Below, piece by piece: positions 10,280 through 20,995 of a stretch of DNA of 49,245 nucleotides. The translations under genes were made by a program, and so were the position numbers. Numbering within the stretch: the stretch's first letter is position 1; every line of letters starts with the position of its first letter. This DNA comes from an uncultured Elusimicrobia bacterium (GTDB lineage Bacteria; Elusimicrobiota; Endomicrobiia; Endomicrobiales; Endomicrobiaceae). The notes under the pieces are model-generated. The model was not told the DNA's origin, made no database searches, and was given only the letters and a program-made list of their open reading frames with translations. The DNA lies in NCBI GenBank assembly GCA_947168325.1, contig CAMVLN010000002.1, positions 1-49,245 of the forward strand. Direction: 5' to 3'.

Positions 10280-13200
10280 ATGAAAAATTTAATAAAAATT
10301 TTTTTTAGCAGGCAATATCTATACTTTTATATATCTCAACTTTTAGGAATTTTTAATGATAATTTTTTTAGAATAGCATTAGTCACATATATAATGCTAG
10401 ATAATAAATCTTTTTATGCACAAACAACAAGATTGTTTATAGCTTCGTCTTTAATAGCTGTATTTATGTTACCTTCTCTACTTTTTTCAGCAACAGCAGG
10501 AGAAATTATAGATAAATATAGAAAAGATATAATAATAAAATTAGTAAAACTAGCACAATTTTTAGTTGCTTTTATTGTAATAGCTTGTTTTTTATTAAAA
10601 AGTATATGGTGTTTAGTTATAGTTTTATTTGTATCAGGTATATTATCTGTTCTATTAAATAACACGAAGTTTAGTGCAGTTCCAGAACTTTTAAATAAAG
10701 ATAACTTAGTTTTAGGAAATAGCCTTATTCAAGCAGGAACATATATTGCAATCCTTTTAGGTAATGTTTGTGGGATATTGGTTTATTCTGTTAATAAAAA
10801 ATGGCTTTTTTTCATACATTTGGCAATAGCAGTTATTGGTTTAATATCTTCTTTTTTTATACCTAAACTAAAATCAAATACACAAAAAATTAATATATCA
10901 AAAAATTTTATTAAAACTATATATAACAATATGTTCTATTTTAATTACTCAAAAGATATTTACTTATGTATTTTAGGTATTTCTTGGTTTTGGTTTCTTG
11001 GTGTTATTTTAGTGTATCAAATTCCAAACTTTGCAGAGATTATATTAAACGGTCAACAAAATTTATATATTGTTTTAACAACATTGTTAGCTTCAGGAGC
11101 TTTTGTTGGTTCACTGTTTTCATATTTTTTATTGAAAAAAGAAATATCAATAAAATATATTCCTATATCAGTAATTTTTATGACAATATTTATAGTAGAT
11201 TTATCTTTTTGTGCGGACTATGTATATATGGCACTAACTACTGATATTTTGTTAAGAGACTTTTTATCTACTTTTTTGGGAATACGAGTTATTATAGATG
11301 TTTTTGCATATTCTTTATTTGCTGGATTATATATTGTTCCTTTGATAACTGTATTACAAGTTGTGGCTAATAGAAAAATTAGAGCTAGAGTTTTTGCAAT
11401 AAACAACATTGTAAATATTTTGTTTATGATTGCGGGTTCTATAATTTGTTTTAGTTTTATAAAAATGGGGCTTTCTTTTCCAGTAGTTTTAAGTATAATT
11501 GCATTGGTTAATATTATTGTTGCAATGTATATTTGTAGCATTTTGCCTGCACATTTGTTAAGAATTATAGCTAAAAGATTTATTGGTATATTTTATAAAA
11601 TTGAAATCGTAGGACAAGAAAATTTTGATAAATGTAAAGGCGGCACTTTAATTGTTGCTAACCACACATCGTTGATAGATGGGCTTATTCTTTCTGTAGT
11701 TTTTGGTGAGAAACTTTCTTTTGCTATAAATACAAATGTAACAAAAAAGTTTTGGATAAAACCTTTTTTGAATATGATAAAATTTTTTCCAATAGATAAT
11801 ACAAATGTAATGGTGGTAAAATCTATTGTTGATGAAATAAAAAAAGGGCATATTGTTGTAATATTTCCTGAAGGAAGAATTACAACTACTGGTGGACTTA
11901 TGAAAGTTTATCCAGGTCCAGCAGTTATAGCAGATAAAAGTAATGCTGATATTTTGCCTATATGTATAGAGGGTATACAATATTCAGATTTTTCATATTT
12001 TGGGGCAAAAACAAAAAATAAAAGGCAAAGAAATATTAAACTCACAATATTACATCCAAGAAAATTAAATGTAAATCAATCTTTATCAGATACTAGAAGG
12101 AGAAATATTGCTGTTACAAAACTTTATGATATTATGTGTGAAATGAAATTTGTTAGCAACTTTTCCAATAAGACTTTGTTTGAATCCTTAATAAATAATT
12201 TATCTTTTGTAGGTAGAAGGAAAAGAATTTTAGAAGATATAAATAGAACTTCTATCACACTGGGAAGATTTATTTGTAAAGTGTTTACTCTTACTCATAA
12301 GATAATTAAACAAACAGAAGATAAAGAATTTGTAGGTATAATTGCAACAAATGCTAAATCTACAATAGAAATATTCTTTGCATTATCGGCACTTAATAGA
12401 ATTCCTGCAATGATAAATTATACAGATACAATAGAGAATATACTTTTTAATATAAAAAATGTTGGAATTAAAACAGTATATACAGCCACATTTTTTATAA
12501 AAGTTTTGAAATTAGAAAATTTAATAATTGCTTTAAAAAATAATAATATAACTATTATTTATATAGAAGATATAGAGGATAATTGTACAATATTTAACAA
12601 GATGTCGGCATTTGTAAAATCTTTTTTCCCAAGAACATATTATAAAAATATTTGTTCAAATTTTGATGTAAACTCTCCAGCTGTTATTTTATTTACTTCT
12701 GCATTAAAAGGAAAAAGTAAATCCGTAGTTTTAACACATAGGAATATTCAAGCTCAAATGGCACAAATTTCAAGTGTTATGGATTTTGGTATTTTAGATA
12801 GTTTTTTTAATGCTATGCCAATATTTTCATCTTTAGGGTTTGTAGCAGGAACACTTTTGCCATTGATTAGAGGAATAAAAGTATTTCTGTATCATTTGCC
12901 ATTGCAATATAAAATGATTTCAGAGTTAGTTTATGATACAAACTCAACTGTTCTTTTAGGAACAGACACTTTCTTAAATGGGTATGCAAAAAATGCACAT
13001 CCTTACAATTTTTATGCTATTAGGTATGTGATAGCTGGTATAGAAAAACTTAAAGAAGAAACTATAAAAATTTGGGAAGATAATTTTGGAAAACGAATTT
13101 TTGAAGCTTATGGAACTACAGAAACATCATCAACAATATCAATAAATACTCCAATGTATTTTAAAGAATATAGTGTAGGAAAATTTTTGCCATCTATAGA

Positions 13201-13693
13201 ATGCAAATTGGAATCTACAACGGCTTTTATAGGAGCTAGTCATTTATTGGTAAAAGGTCCTAATATAGCAAATTGGTATATAGAAAAAAAACAACTAGTT
13301 TCTACAAAAGTTGATGGCTTGTGGTTTGATACTGGCGACATTGTAGAAATTGATAACGATAAATTTATATTTATAAAAGGAAAATCTCAAAGGTTTACAA
13401 AAGTTGATGGGGAAAGTGTTTCGTTAACAGAATTAGAATTTAATATATCAAATATATGGAAACATTCTAAGCATGCATTGCTTTCACTTTTGGTTGACGG
13501 TAAAAAAGAAATAGTATTGTTTACTACAAATCAATCTGCAACTTTACAACAGTTGGAGAAAAAAGTTCAAGAGCAAAAAATTGAAAACTTTGTGTTGCCT
13601 AATAGAATAATAATTGTTGAAAGAATTCCTATAATAGGAACTGGTGCTACAGATTATGTTAAGTTGCACGAAAAATTTAAGGAACTTAAATGA
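10280..13693 (+). CDS. Fusion: MFS (LplT-like) + PlsC-type acyltransferase + AMP-forming ligase-like domain (degenerate P-loop)
   Basis: N-terminal 12-TM MFS-like region; NHTSLIDG and FPEGRITTTGG PlsC motifs; C-terminal adenylation fold (EAYGTTET, DTGDIVEID) with TSALKGKSKSVV at the P-loop position. Confidence 0.85.
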   Translation: MKNLIKIFFSRQYLYFYISQLLGIFNDNFFRIALVTYIMLDNKSFYAQTTRLFIASSLIAVFMLPSLLFSATAGEIIDKYRKDIIIKLVKLAQFLVAFIVIACFLLKSIWCLVIVLFVSGILSVLLNNTKFSAVPELLNKDNLVLGNSLIQAGTYIAILLGNVCGILVYSVNKKWLFFIHLAIAVIGLISSFFIPKLKSNTQKINISKNFIKTIYNNMFYFNYSKDIYLCILGISWFWFLGVILVYQIPNFAEIILNGQQNLYIVLTTLLASGAFVGSLFSYFLLKKEISIKYIPISVIFMTIFIVDLSFCADYVYMALTTDILLRDFLSTFLGIRVIIDVFAYSLFAGLYIVPLITVLQVVANRKIRARVFAINNIVNILFMIAGSIICFSFIKMGLSFPVVLSIIALVNIIVAMYICSILPAHLLRIIAKRFIGIFYKIEIVGQENFDKCKGGTLIVANHTSLIDGLILSVVFGEKLSFAINTNVTKKFWIKPFLNMIKFFPIDNTNVMVVKSIVDEIKKGHIVVIFPEGRITTTGGLMKVYPGPAVIADKSNADILPICIEGIQYSDFSYFGAKTKNKRQRNIKLTILHPRKLNVNQSLSDTRRRNIAVTKLYDIMCEMKFVSNFSNKTLFESLINNLSFVGRRKRILEDINRTSITLGRFICKVFTLTHKIIKQTEDKEFVGIIATNAKSTIEIFFALSALNRIPAMINYTDTIENILFNIKNVGIKTVYTATFFIKVLKLENLIIALKNNNITIIYIEDIEDNCTIFNKMSAFVKSFFPRTYYKNICSNFDVNSPAVILFTSALKGKSKSVVLTHRNIQAQMAQISSVMDFGILDSFFNAMPIFSSLGFVAGTLLPLIRGIKVFLYHLPLQYKMISELVYDTNSTVLLGTDTFLNGYAKNAHPYNFYAIRYVIAGIEKLKEETIKIWEDNFGKRIFEAYGTTETSSTISINTPMYFKEYSVGKFLPSIECKLESTTAFIGASHLLVKGPNIANWYIEKKQLVSTKVDGLWFDTGDIVEIDNDKFIFIKGKSQRFTKVDGESVSLTELEFNISNIWKHSKHALLSLLVDGKKEIVLFTTNQSATLQQLEKKVQEQKIENFVLPNRIIIVERIPIIGTGATDYVKLHEKFKELK

Positions 13694-15864
13694 TTAATTC
13701 AATAATAAAAGTTTTATTTAATAAAAAGTTGATAATTGCTTTATCTAAACTTTTTTTAAGAGTTCAAGTAAAAGGGTTAGATAATATAAAAAATTTGCAA
13801 GATAAAGTTTTGTTTATTGCAAACCATAATTCTTTTATAGATACTTTTTTATTGTGGGCATTTATTCCTGAAAATTTATGTTTTACAATAAATCCTATAG
13901 TTGCAAAAAAGTGGTATGTAAAACCATTATTAAACATCACAAAATTTTTTAAGATAGAACCGAACAACCCGATGGCAGTAAAATCTATTATAAAAGAAAT
14001 AAATAAAGGGCACAAACTTGTTATTTATCCAGAAGGTAGAGTTACTTCTACAGGAAACATGATGAAAATTTATCCAGGTCCTGCTATGATTGCAGATAAA
14101 ACAAATGCTTATATAGTTCCCATATACATAGATGGAACACAGTATACAATTTTTTCTTATTATAGAAACAAAATTAAAATAAAACCGAAAATAAATATTA
14201 TACTAAACATTTTTAAACCTACAAAATTAAATGTAGATGAAAATTTAAAAGGCAAAGAAAGAAAAAAAGAAATTACAAAACAGATTTTTGATATTATGAC
14301 AAATGCAAATTTTTTTTCTTTAAGTGACAAAAAAACTTTGTTTGAATCTTTAATAGAAGCTAAAAATTTTGTAGGAAGAAGAACAAAAATTATAGAAGAT
14401 ATAGAAAGGAAACCTATAAGTTATGGACAACTAATAACTGTTGCTTTTGTGTTAGGGAAACAATTCATAAAACATAGTAAGCAAAAAGAAAAGGTAGGTT
14501 TTTTAATGCCAAATGCTGTAGCATCGGTTGTTGCAATTTTTGGTATGCAAGTATATAATCTTATTCCTTGTATGTTAAACTTTTCAACAGGAACAAAGAA
14601 TATGATTTCTTGTTGTAAAACCGCTGCAATTAAAACAGTTTATACATCAAAACAGTTTGTTATAAAAGGTGGTTTTACAGAACTTATAAAAACAATGGAA
14701 GATGAGGGTTTACAAATAATTTATCTTGAAGATTTAAAAAAAGAAATAACTCTACAAGAAAAACTTATAGGTTTATTTGCTTCCTTTTTTCCAAAATATT
14801 ATTACAATAAAATTAAAGGGGATGTTACAGCAGAAGACCCTGCTGTAATTCTTTTTACCAGTGGGTCAGAAGGTGTCCCTAAAGGAGTAGCTTTAAGTCA
14901 TAGAAATATTCAGGCAAACTTGAATCAAATAAGATCTGTTTTATTCTTTGATGTTTTAGATAGATTTTTTATGGCATTACCGATATTTCATTCGTTTGGG
15001 TTTACTTGTGGAATGATATTACCTATAACAAGTGGTATAAAAGTTTTCTTTTATCCTACACCATTGCATTATAAAATTATTCCAGAACTTATTTACGATA
15101 CAAATTCAACAGTTACATTTACTACACCTACTTTTTTTAGTGGGTATGGCAAAAGTGCACATGCCTACGATTTTTATTCCATAAGAATAGCAGTTGTAGG
15201 TGCAGAGAGAGCTAAAGAAGAAACAATAAAAAGTTTATTTACAAATTTTGGTATAAGTCTTTTGGAAGGATACGGAGCAACAGAAACAGCTCCAGTTCTT
15301 TCTGTAAATACACCGATGTATCATAAAAAAGGAACAGTTGGTAGAATTTTTCCAGGCATACAAATGAGATTAGATGAAGTACCTGGAATAAAAGACGGCA
15401 AAAAGTTAGTAGTTAAGGGAAGAAATGTTATGTTAGGTTATATAAAGAGTGATAAACCGGGAGTAATACAGCCGTTGGAGGATGGTTGGTATGATACTGG
15501 TGATATAGTTTCTGTAGATAAAGATGGCTTTATTACAATAAAAGGGAGAGCAAAAAGATTTGCAAAAATTGCCGGTGAGATGGTGTCTTTAACTGCCGTA
15601 GAAGAAATGATAACAGATTTATGGAAAGATTATCAACATGCAGTTGTATCAATTCCTGATGAAAAAAAAGGGGAACAGTTAATACTGTTTACTACTAGGT
15701 CTAACACAACTTTTAGTGAAATTAGTTCTGCCTTTAAGTTACAAGGGGCAAGTGATTTGTTTGTTCCTAAAAAAATTAAAGTGTTAGAAGAAATGCTTTT
15801 ACTTGGGACAGGTAAAATTGATTATGTAAGTTTAAATAAAAAAGCAAAAGAACTTTTTAATTAA
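13690..15864 (+). CDS. Bifunctional acyltransferase / acyl-ACP synthetase (Aas-like)
   Basis: NHNSFIDT, YPEGRVTSTG PlsC motifs; TSGSEGVPKGVALSHRN, EGYGATETAP, WYDTGDIV AMP-binding motifs. Confidence 0.88.
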   Translation: MINSIIKVLFNKKLIIALSKLFLRVQVKGLDNIKNLQDKVLFIANHNSFIDTFLLWAFIPENLCFTINPIVAKKWYVKPLLNITKFFKIEPNNPMAVKSIIKEINKGHKLVIYPEGRVTSTGNMMKIYPGPAMIADKTNAYIVPIYIDGTQYTIFSYYRNKIKIKPKINIILNIFKPTKLNVDENLKGKERKKEITKQIFDIMTNANFFSLSDKKTLFESLIEAKNFVGRRTKIIEDIERKPISYGQLITVAFVLGKQFIKHSKQKEKVGFLMPNAVASVVAIFGMQVYNLIPCMLNFSTGTKNMISCCKTAAIKTVYTSKQFVIKGGFTELIKTMEDEGLQIIYLEDLKKEITLQEKLIGLFASFFPKYYYNKIKGDVTAEDPAVILFTSGSEGVPKGVALSHRNIQANLNQIRSVLFFDVLDRFFMALPIFHSFGFTCGMILPITSGIKVFFYPTPLHYKIIPELIYDTNSTVTFTTPTFFSGYGKSAHAYDFYSIRIAVVGAERAKEETIKSLFTNFGISLLEGYGATETAPVLSVNTPMYHKKGTVGRIFPGIQMRLDEVPGIKDGKKLVVKGRNVMLGYIKSDKPGVIQPLEDGWYDTGDIVSVDKDGFITIKGRAKRFAKIAGEMVSLTAVEEMITDLWKDYQHAVVSIPDEKKGEQLILFTTRSNTTFSEISSAFKLQGASDLFVPKKIKVLEEMLLLGTGKIDYVSLNKKAKELFN

Positions 15865-16002
15865 TGAGTTTAAATTTATAAATAGTTTAATATACAATTT
15901 ATTTTGTATTTTATATAATTTAGACATAATTAAAATGTTGTGTGTTTGTATATTATATATATAAATTTATAAGGTAGAATTCGTTTAATAAAATAAATTG
16001 CT

Positions 16003-16602
16003 ATGAAGAAAAAGGGAATGATTATTATTGTATCTGCTCCTTCTGGTGCAGGTAAAACAAGTATTTGCAACTCTTTGATTAAAAGTGATAAAAATATTGT
16101 TTATTCTATATCTACTACTACAAGGCAACCAAGAAAAGGTGAAAAAAATGGTAAAGAATATTTTTTTGTAGATAACAAAAAGTTTAAAGATATGGTAAAA
16201 AAAAATTTATTTGTTGAATATGCAAAAGTCCATAACTATTTCTATGGAACTTCTAAGAAAATGTTAGAAGAAACTTTAAATAAGGGTAAAGATATTTTAT
16301 TAGATATAGATGTTCAAGGTGCAATAAAAATAAAAAAACAATATAAAGATGCTCTTATGATATTTATAACAACACCTACTTTAAAAATATTAAAGGAAAG
16401 ATTAATAAAAAGAAATAAAGATTTGCTTGATGTTATAAATACAAGAGTTAAAAATGCTAAAAAGGAATTAATGTATTTACCAAGATATGATTATTTGGTA
16501 TTGAATGATAAGTTAGATATAAGTATTGAAAATGTTAAATCTATAATTAAAGCAGAAAGATTATCGATAAAAAGAAATAAAAATATAATTGGGGGAAAGT
16601 AA
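16003..16602 (+). CDS. gmk: Guanylate kinase
   Basis: MIIIVSAPSGAGKTSICNSL...STTTRQPRKGEKNGKEYFFV...DIDVQGAIKIKK. Confidence 0.95.
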   Translation: MKKKGMIIIVSAPSGAGKTSICNSLIKSDKNIVYSISTTTRQPRKGEKNGKEYFFVDNKKFKDMVKKNLFVEYAKVHNYFYGTSKKMLEETLNKGKDILLDIDVQGAIKIKKQYKDALMIFITTPTLKILKERLIKRNKDLLDVINTRVKNAKKELMYLPRYDYLVLNDKLDISIENVKSIIKAERLSIKRNKNIIGGK

Positions 16603-16603
16603 A

Positions 16604-16885
16604 ATGGCTGTTGTTGAAGAAAAACCTGTAGAAGAGTTATTCTTTGATTCTGGAAAAGGAAAGTATGAAGTTACAAAACTTGCAATTGAATGGATAAAAG
16701 TAGTAAAAGACAAAGATGATTATAACAATTTATCTCAAACAGAATTGATAGATAAAGCATTAAGAGATGTTTTAAGTGGTGTAGCTACTTATGAAAAAAT
16801 AGAAGAACTAAAGAAGAAAACGGTTGTTGCAACAGCACCAGCACAAAAACAAGAAGAGCAGGCTCAAGAAAATGCAGAACAATAA
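16604..16885 (+). CDS. rpoZ: DNA-directed RNA polymerase omega subunit-like
   Basis: Small acidic protein (MAVVEEKPVEELFFDSGKGKYEVTKLAIEWIKVVKD...) between gmk and coaC; call relies mainly on the conserved gmk-rpoZ-coaBC gene order. Confidence 0.65.
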   Translation: MAVVEEKPVEELFFDSGKGKYEVTKLAIEWIKVVKDKDDYNNLSQTELIDKALRDVLSGVATYEKIEELKKKTVVATAPAQKQEEQAQENAEQ

Positions 16886-17423
16886 TTTAAAAAATAAAAA
16901 TATTATTATAGGAATATGTGCTGGGATTGCAATATATAAAGTTTGTGATTTGGTTAGAGAGCTTATAAAATTAGAAGCTAGTGTTACATGTGTTATGACC
17001 AGGGATGCAACAAAATTTGTTACACCTTTAATGTTTCAGTCTTTATCAAAAAACAAAGTAGTATATGATATGTTTGACACTTCTTATTTTGAAATAGAAC
17101 ATGTTTCTCTTGCACAAAAAGCAGATGTTTATGTTATAGTTCCTGCTACAGCAAACACTATTTCAAAATTGGCAAGTGGTATGGCAGATAATTTGGTTAC
17201 CTCTACTGCAATTGCAACTACTGCAAAAATTATAGTTTGCCCGGCAATGAACCATAATATGTACCATCATAAAGCTATAGAAAATAATATACGAATTTTG
17301 AAAAATTATGGTTATAAAATAGTTGATTCCAAACAAGGTCTTCTTGCTTGTGGAGTTGTTGGTGATGGATGTTTGGCAGATAATTCTAAAATTTTAGAAG
17401 AAATAAAAAATCAATTAAAATAA
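16872..17423 (+). CDS. coaC: Phosphopantothenoylcysteine decarboxylase (CoaC moiety)
   Basis: IIIGICAGIAIYKVCDLVREL, PATANTISKLASGMADNLVTS, CPAMNHNMY flavoprotein motifs. Confidence 0.92.
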   Translation: MQNNNLKNKNIIIGICAGIAIYKVCDLVRELIKLEASVTCVMTRDATKFVTPLMFQSLSKNKVVYDMFDTSYFEIEHVSLAQKADVYVIVPATANTISKLASGMADNLVTSTAIATTAKIIVCPAMNHNMYHHKAIENNIRILKNYGYKIVDSKQGLLACGVVGDGCLADNSKILEEIKNQLK

Positions 17424-18080
17424 ATGGCTATAAACATACTTATTACTTCAGGGCCAACTAGAGAATATATAGATCCTGTTAGGTTTATATCTAATGCTTC
17501 GTCCGGCAAAATGGGAAAAGCATTAGTAGATGAAGCATTAAAGCAAAATTGTAAAGTGATAGTTGTTAAGGGCACTTCTAGTATAGATATACAGAATACC
17601 AAAAATTGTAAAGTCATAGATGTTGTTAGTGCAAAAGATATGTTATTGGCTGTTAAGAAAAATTTAAAAAGTGCAGATATATTTATTGGTGCAGCAGCAG
17701 TTTCTGATTATAGACCGGCAGTTGTTGCTAAAAATAAAATAAAGAAAAAAGATATTGGTAATGAAACAATAACTTTAAAACTTGTAAAAAATCCAGACAT
17801 TATTAAATATGTTTCTTTACATAAAAAAAATCAAGTAGTAGTTGGTTTTGCTTTAGAAACAAAAAATTTAATATCTTATGCAAAAACAAAACTTAAAGAA
17901 AAGAAATTAGATATGATTGTTGCTAATAGTTCATCAACAATTTCTTCTAAAAATTCAGCTCCTACATTAATTTTTAAAAGTGGGAAAGTAAAAAAACTTG
18001 AGTTATTGTCTAAAGAAAAAGTTGCAAAAGAGATAATCAATGAATCAATTAGAATATTTAAAACTATTAAAACTTGCTAG
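17424..18080 (+). CDS. coaB: Phosphopantothenate--cysteine ligase (CoaB moiety)
   Basis: ILITSGPTREYIDPVRFISNASSGKMGKALVDEA, GAAAVSDYRP, KNPDI, VGFALET. Confidence 0.92.
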   Translation: MAINILITSGPTREYIDPVRFISNASSGKMGKALVDEALKQNCKVIVVKGTSSIDIQNTKNCKVIDVVSAKDMLLAVKKNLKSADIFIGAAAVSDYRPAVVAKNKIKKKDIGNETITLKLVKNPDIIKYVSLHKKNQVVVGFALETKNLISYAKTKLKEKKLDMIVANSSSTISSKNSAPTLIFKSGKVKKLELLSKEKVAKEIINESIRIFKTIKTC

Positions 18081-18858
18081 AACTGCACTAGAAGAATACA
18101 AAAATTGGGATGAAGAGGAACTGGTTATAGATAATTCTATGATGCAAAATAATACAGAGCAAAAAAAAGTAGAACCAAATGTTGAAAAAATAAATAAAGA
18201 AGAAATTAACAATTTAGAAAAACAAGAAGAGGCAATTGATACTATAACTAAAAATGTTCAAACAAAAAATGCCGAACAGAAATTAGAAGATTTAAAAAAA
18301 CAAATTATTGGTTGTAAAAAATGCGACCTTGGCAAATACCGTCTTAATGCTGTATTTGGAAGTGGTGATGCTTATGCAGATATTATGTTTATAGGGGAAG
18401 GACCTGGCTTTCAAGAAGACCATAAGGGGCAACCTTTTATTGGTAAAGCAGGTGATTTATTAACAAAAATTATAATTGCAATGGGTTTTACTAGAGAAAC
18501 TGTTTATATTGCAAATATAGTAAAATGTCATCCTATGAAAAATCCGCAAGAACCAGAATTAAAAAGCAATGATAGGCCACCAACAATAGAAGAAATGCAA
18601 GTATGCCAACCTTATTTAGATGAACAAATTAAAATAATTAAACCTAAAGTTATTGTAACATTGGGGGCATCTTCTACAAGAGCTTTATTAAAAACAGATG
18701 AGGTAATAAGTTCATTAAGAGGTAAGTTTACAACTTATTTAGCAATACCATTAATGCCAACATATCATCCAGCAGCTTTGTTGAGAAATCCTAAATTGAA
18801 AAAAGATGTATGGATTGATATGCAAAAGGTAATGGCTTTAGTAAAAAAGAAAGGTTAA
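18040..18858 (+). CDS. Uracil-DNA glycosylase, family 4 (Fe-S type)
   Basis: IIGCKKCDLGKYRLNAVFGSGDAYADIMFIGEGPGFQEDHKGQPFIGKAG, ANIVKCHP, LGASSTRALL, TYHPAALLRNP. Confidence 0.93.
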   Translation: MNQLEYLKLLKLARTALEEYKNWDEEELVIDNSMMQNNTEQKKVEPNVEKINKEEINNLEKQEEAIDTITKNVQTKNAEQKLEDLKKQIIGCKKCDLGKYRLNAVFGSGDAYADIMFIGEGPGFQEDHKGQPFIGKAGDLLTKIIIAMGFTRETVYIANIVKCHPMKNPQEPELKSNDRPPTIEEMQVCQPYLDEQIKIIKPKVIVTLGASSTRALLKTDEVISSLRGKFTTYLAIPLMPTYHPAALLRNPKLKKDVWIDMQKVMALVKKKG

Positions 18859-18859
18859 A

Positions 18860-20848
18860 ATGAAAGTTGTAGAAGTAGTTTTACCTGTTCCACTAAATAA
18901 ATCTTTTTATTATACAATCCCAGAAATTTTACAAAATAAGGAAATAAAATATAGACGAGTAAATGTTGATTTTGGAAATAGAACTCTTGTAGGATATGTA
19001 ATATCTATAATAGAAAATTATCAACCACAAGAAAATATAAAATTAAAAGATATAAATGCTATTATAGATGAGTGTTCAATTCTTACAGATGAAATAGTAG
19101 CACTTTCAAAATGGTTATGTGAAACTTATTTATGTTCTATTGGTGAAGCATTAGCAACAATAGTTCCCATATCATTACAAGTTCCAAAAAGAATATCTAA
19201 AGTAAAAATTTTGAAAAATGAAATTTGTAATCCAAATTTTGATATGACTATTTATCAAAAAAATGCAGTAGAACAGATAGAAAAATCTATAAAAAATAAT
19301 ATTAGTGATAATTTTTTAATACATGGTGTTACAGGTTCTGGGAAAACTGAAGTTTATTTAAAAAGTATTCAAACAGCAATAGATAATAACAAATCTGCAA
19401 TATTTTTGTTACCAGAAATTGCACTTACTCCACAATTTATATCAATACTTAAAAAAAGGTTTGGAAATATTGTTGCATTATGGCATAGTGGGATAACAAC
19501 AATACAAAAATATAAAATATTTAATGCTATACAAAACGGTGAAATAAAAATTGCTGTTGGTGCAAGGTCAGCAATTTTTTTGCCATTTACAAATTTAGGA
19601 TTAATAATAATAGATGAAGAACATGAAAATACTTATAAACAAAACAATAAACCATCTTATGATGCAAAAGAAATTGCTTTATGGAGAGCAAAATATAATA
19701 ATTCTGTTGTAGTTTTTGGTTCGGCCACTCCGTCAATAGAAACTTATTATAATACTTTAACAAAAAAATATAAATTGTTAGAAATGCCATATAGAATAGA
19801 TAAAAAAGATATGCCTTCTATAAAAATGATTTCATTAAAGGAAATAAAATTGACAGTTTCTGTTTTTTCTAAACCTATGTTAGAAGCTATAAAAAGAGCT
19901 TTAGCAAGAAGAGAACAAGTAATAATATTTTTAAATAGAAGGGGTTTTTCTCCATCAATAATTTGTAAAGAATGTGCTACAGTAATACAATGTCCTAATT
20001 GTTCTGTTGCTATGGTATATCATAAATATCCTGAACATCTTGAATGTCATTATTGTGGTAAACAATTTAAATTTCCATTAAAATGTCCTGTATGTGAAAA
20101 CAAAGAATATAAAATTATAGGAATAGCAACACAAAGAGTTGAAGAAGATTTAAAAAAATTATTTCCATATACAAAAATTTTTAGATTAGATAGAGACACC
20201 GCTACATCCAAAAAGGTTTATACAGATGTTTATGAAGGAATAAAAAATGAAGAATATTCTATACTGTTAGGGACACAAATGGTAACTAAAGGTTTTGATT
20301 TTCCTAGGGTATCATTAGTTTGTGTAGTAGATGCAGATACATCTTTATATCTTCCAGATTTTCGTTCTTCAGAAAGAACCTTTCAACTTATTACTCAAGT
20401 TGCAGGTAGATGTGGCAGAGCAGATATAAAGGGACAAGTTTTAGTTCAAACTAAATATCCAAATAATTATTCGTTAGCTTTTGCCCAACAATATAACTAT
20501 AAAAAATTCTATGAACAAGAAATAGAATACAGAAAAGATTTAGCTTACCCTCCATTTTGTAATATTGCAAAAATTACATTAAGAAATAAAGATAATAACA
20601 AAACTTTTGAATTTACAGAAAAAGTTTATAAATTTATAGAAGAACAACTTAATATCACAAATTATAAAATTTCTTTATTGGGACCAGCACAATCATACAT
20701 TTTGAAATTAAACGGAACTTTTAGATGGCAAATAATATTAAAAGGTAAAAGAAAAGAGTTAAAAGAAATTTTAGAAAAAGTAATGACATTAAGATTACCT
20801 TACGAAACTTTTATAAATATAGAACTAGACCCCAGCGATTTGTTGTAG
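18860..20848 (+). CDS. priA: Primosomal protein N' (PriA helicase)
   Basis: HGVTGSGKTEVYL, IIDEEHENTYKQ, zinc-binding Cys clusters CKECATVIQCPNCS...CHYCG...CPVC, TQMVTKGFDFPRV. Confidence 0.96.
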   Translation: MKVVEVVLPVPLNKSFYYTIPEILQNKEIKYRRVNVDFGNRTLVGYVISIIENYQPQENIKLKDINAIIDECSILTDEIVALSKWLCETYLCSIGEALATIVPISLQVPKRISKVKILKNEICNPNFDMTIYQKNAVEQIEKSIKNNISDNFLIHGVTGSGKTEVYLKSIQTAIDNNKSAIFLLPEIALTPQFISILKKRFGNIVALWHSGITTIQKYKIFNAIQNGEIKIAVGARSAIFLPFTNLGLIIIDEEHENTYKQNNKPSYDAKEIALWRAKYNNSVVVFGSATPSIETYYNTLTKKYKLLEMPYRIDKKDMPSIKMISLKEIKLTVSVFSKPMLEAIKRALARREQVIIFLNRRGFSPSIICKECATVIQCPNCSVAMVYHKYPEHLECHYCGKQFKFPLKCPVCENKEYKIIGIATQRVEEDLKKLFPYTKIFRLDRDTATSKKVYTDVYEGIKNEEYSILLGTQMVTKGFDFPRVSLVCVVDADTSLYLPDFRSSERTFQLITQVAGRCGRADIKGQVLVQTKYPNNYSLAFAQQYNYKKFYEQEIEYRKDLAYPPFCNIAKITLRNKDNNKTFEFTEKVYKFIEEQLNITNYKISLLGPAQSYILKLNGTFRWQIILKGKRKELKEILEKVMTLRLPYETFINIELDPSDLL

Positions 20849-20995
20849 TTGAGAGGTTGTAAATTAAAATATCAAATTATTATTAAACTATTTAAAAATA
20901 GAAAAATAAGTTAAAACATTAAATTAAAATTTTAATAATAGTAAATAATACTTGAATTTAGTAAAATGAATACAATATAAATTGAAGTATAAATT

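Noticed and set aside
18040-18080. Possible frameshift where coaB and the UDG gene overlap by 41 nt
   Set aside because: Both proteins have complete family motifs and a normal overlap/translational coupling explains it; the true UDG start may lie slightly downstream.
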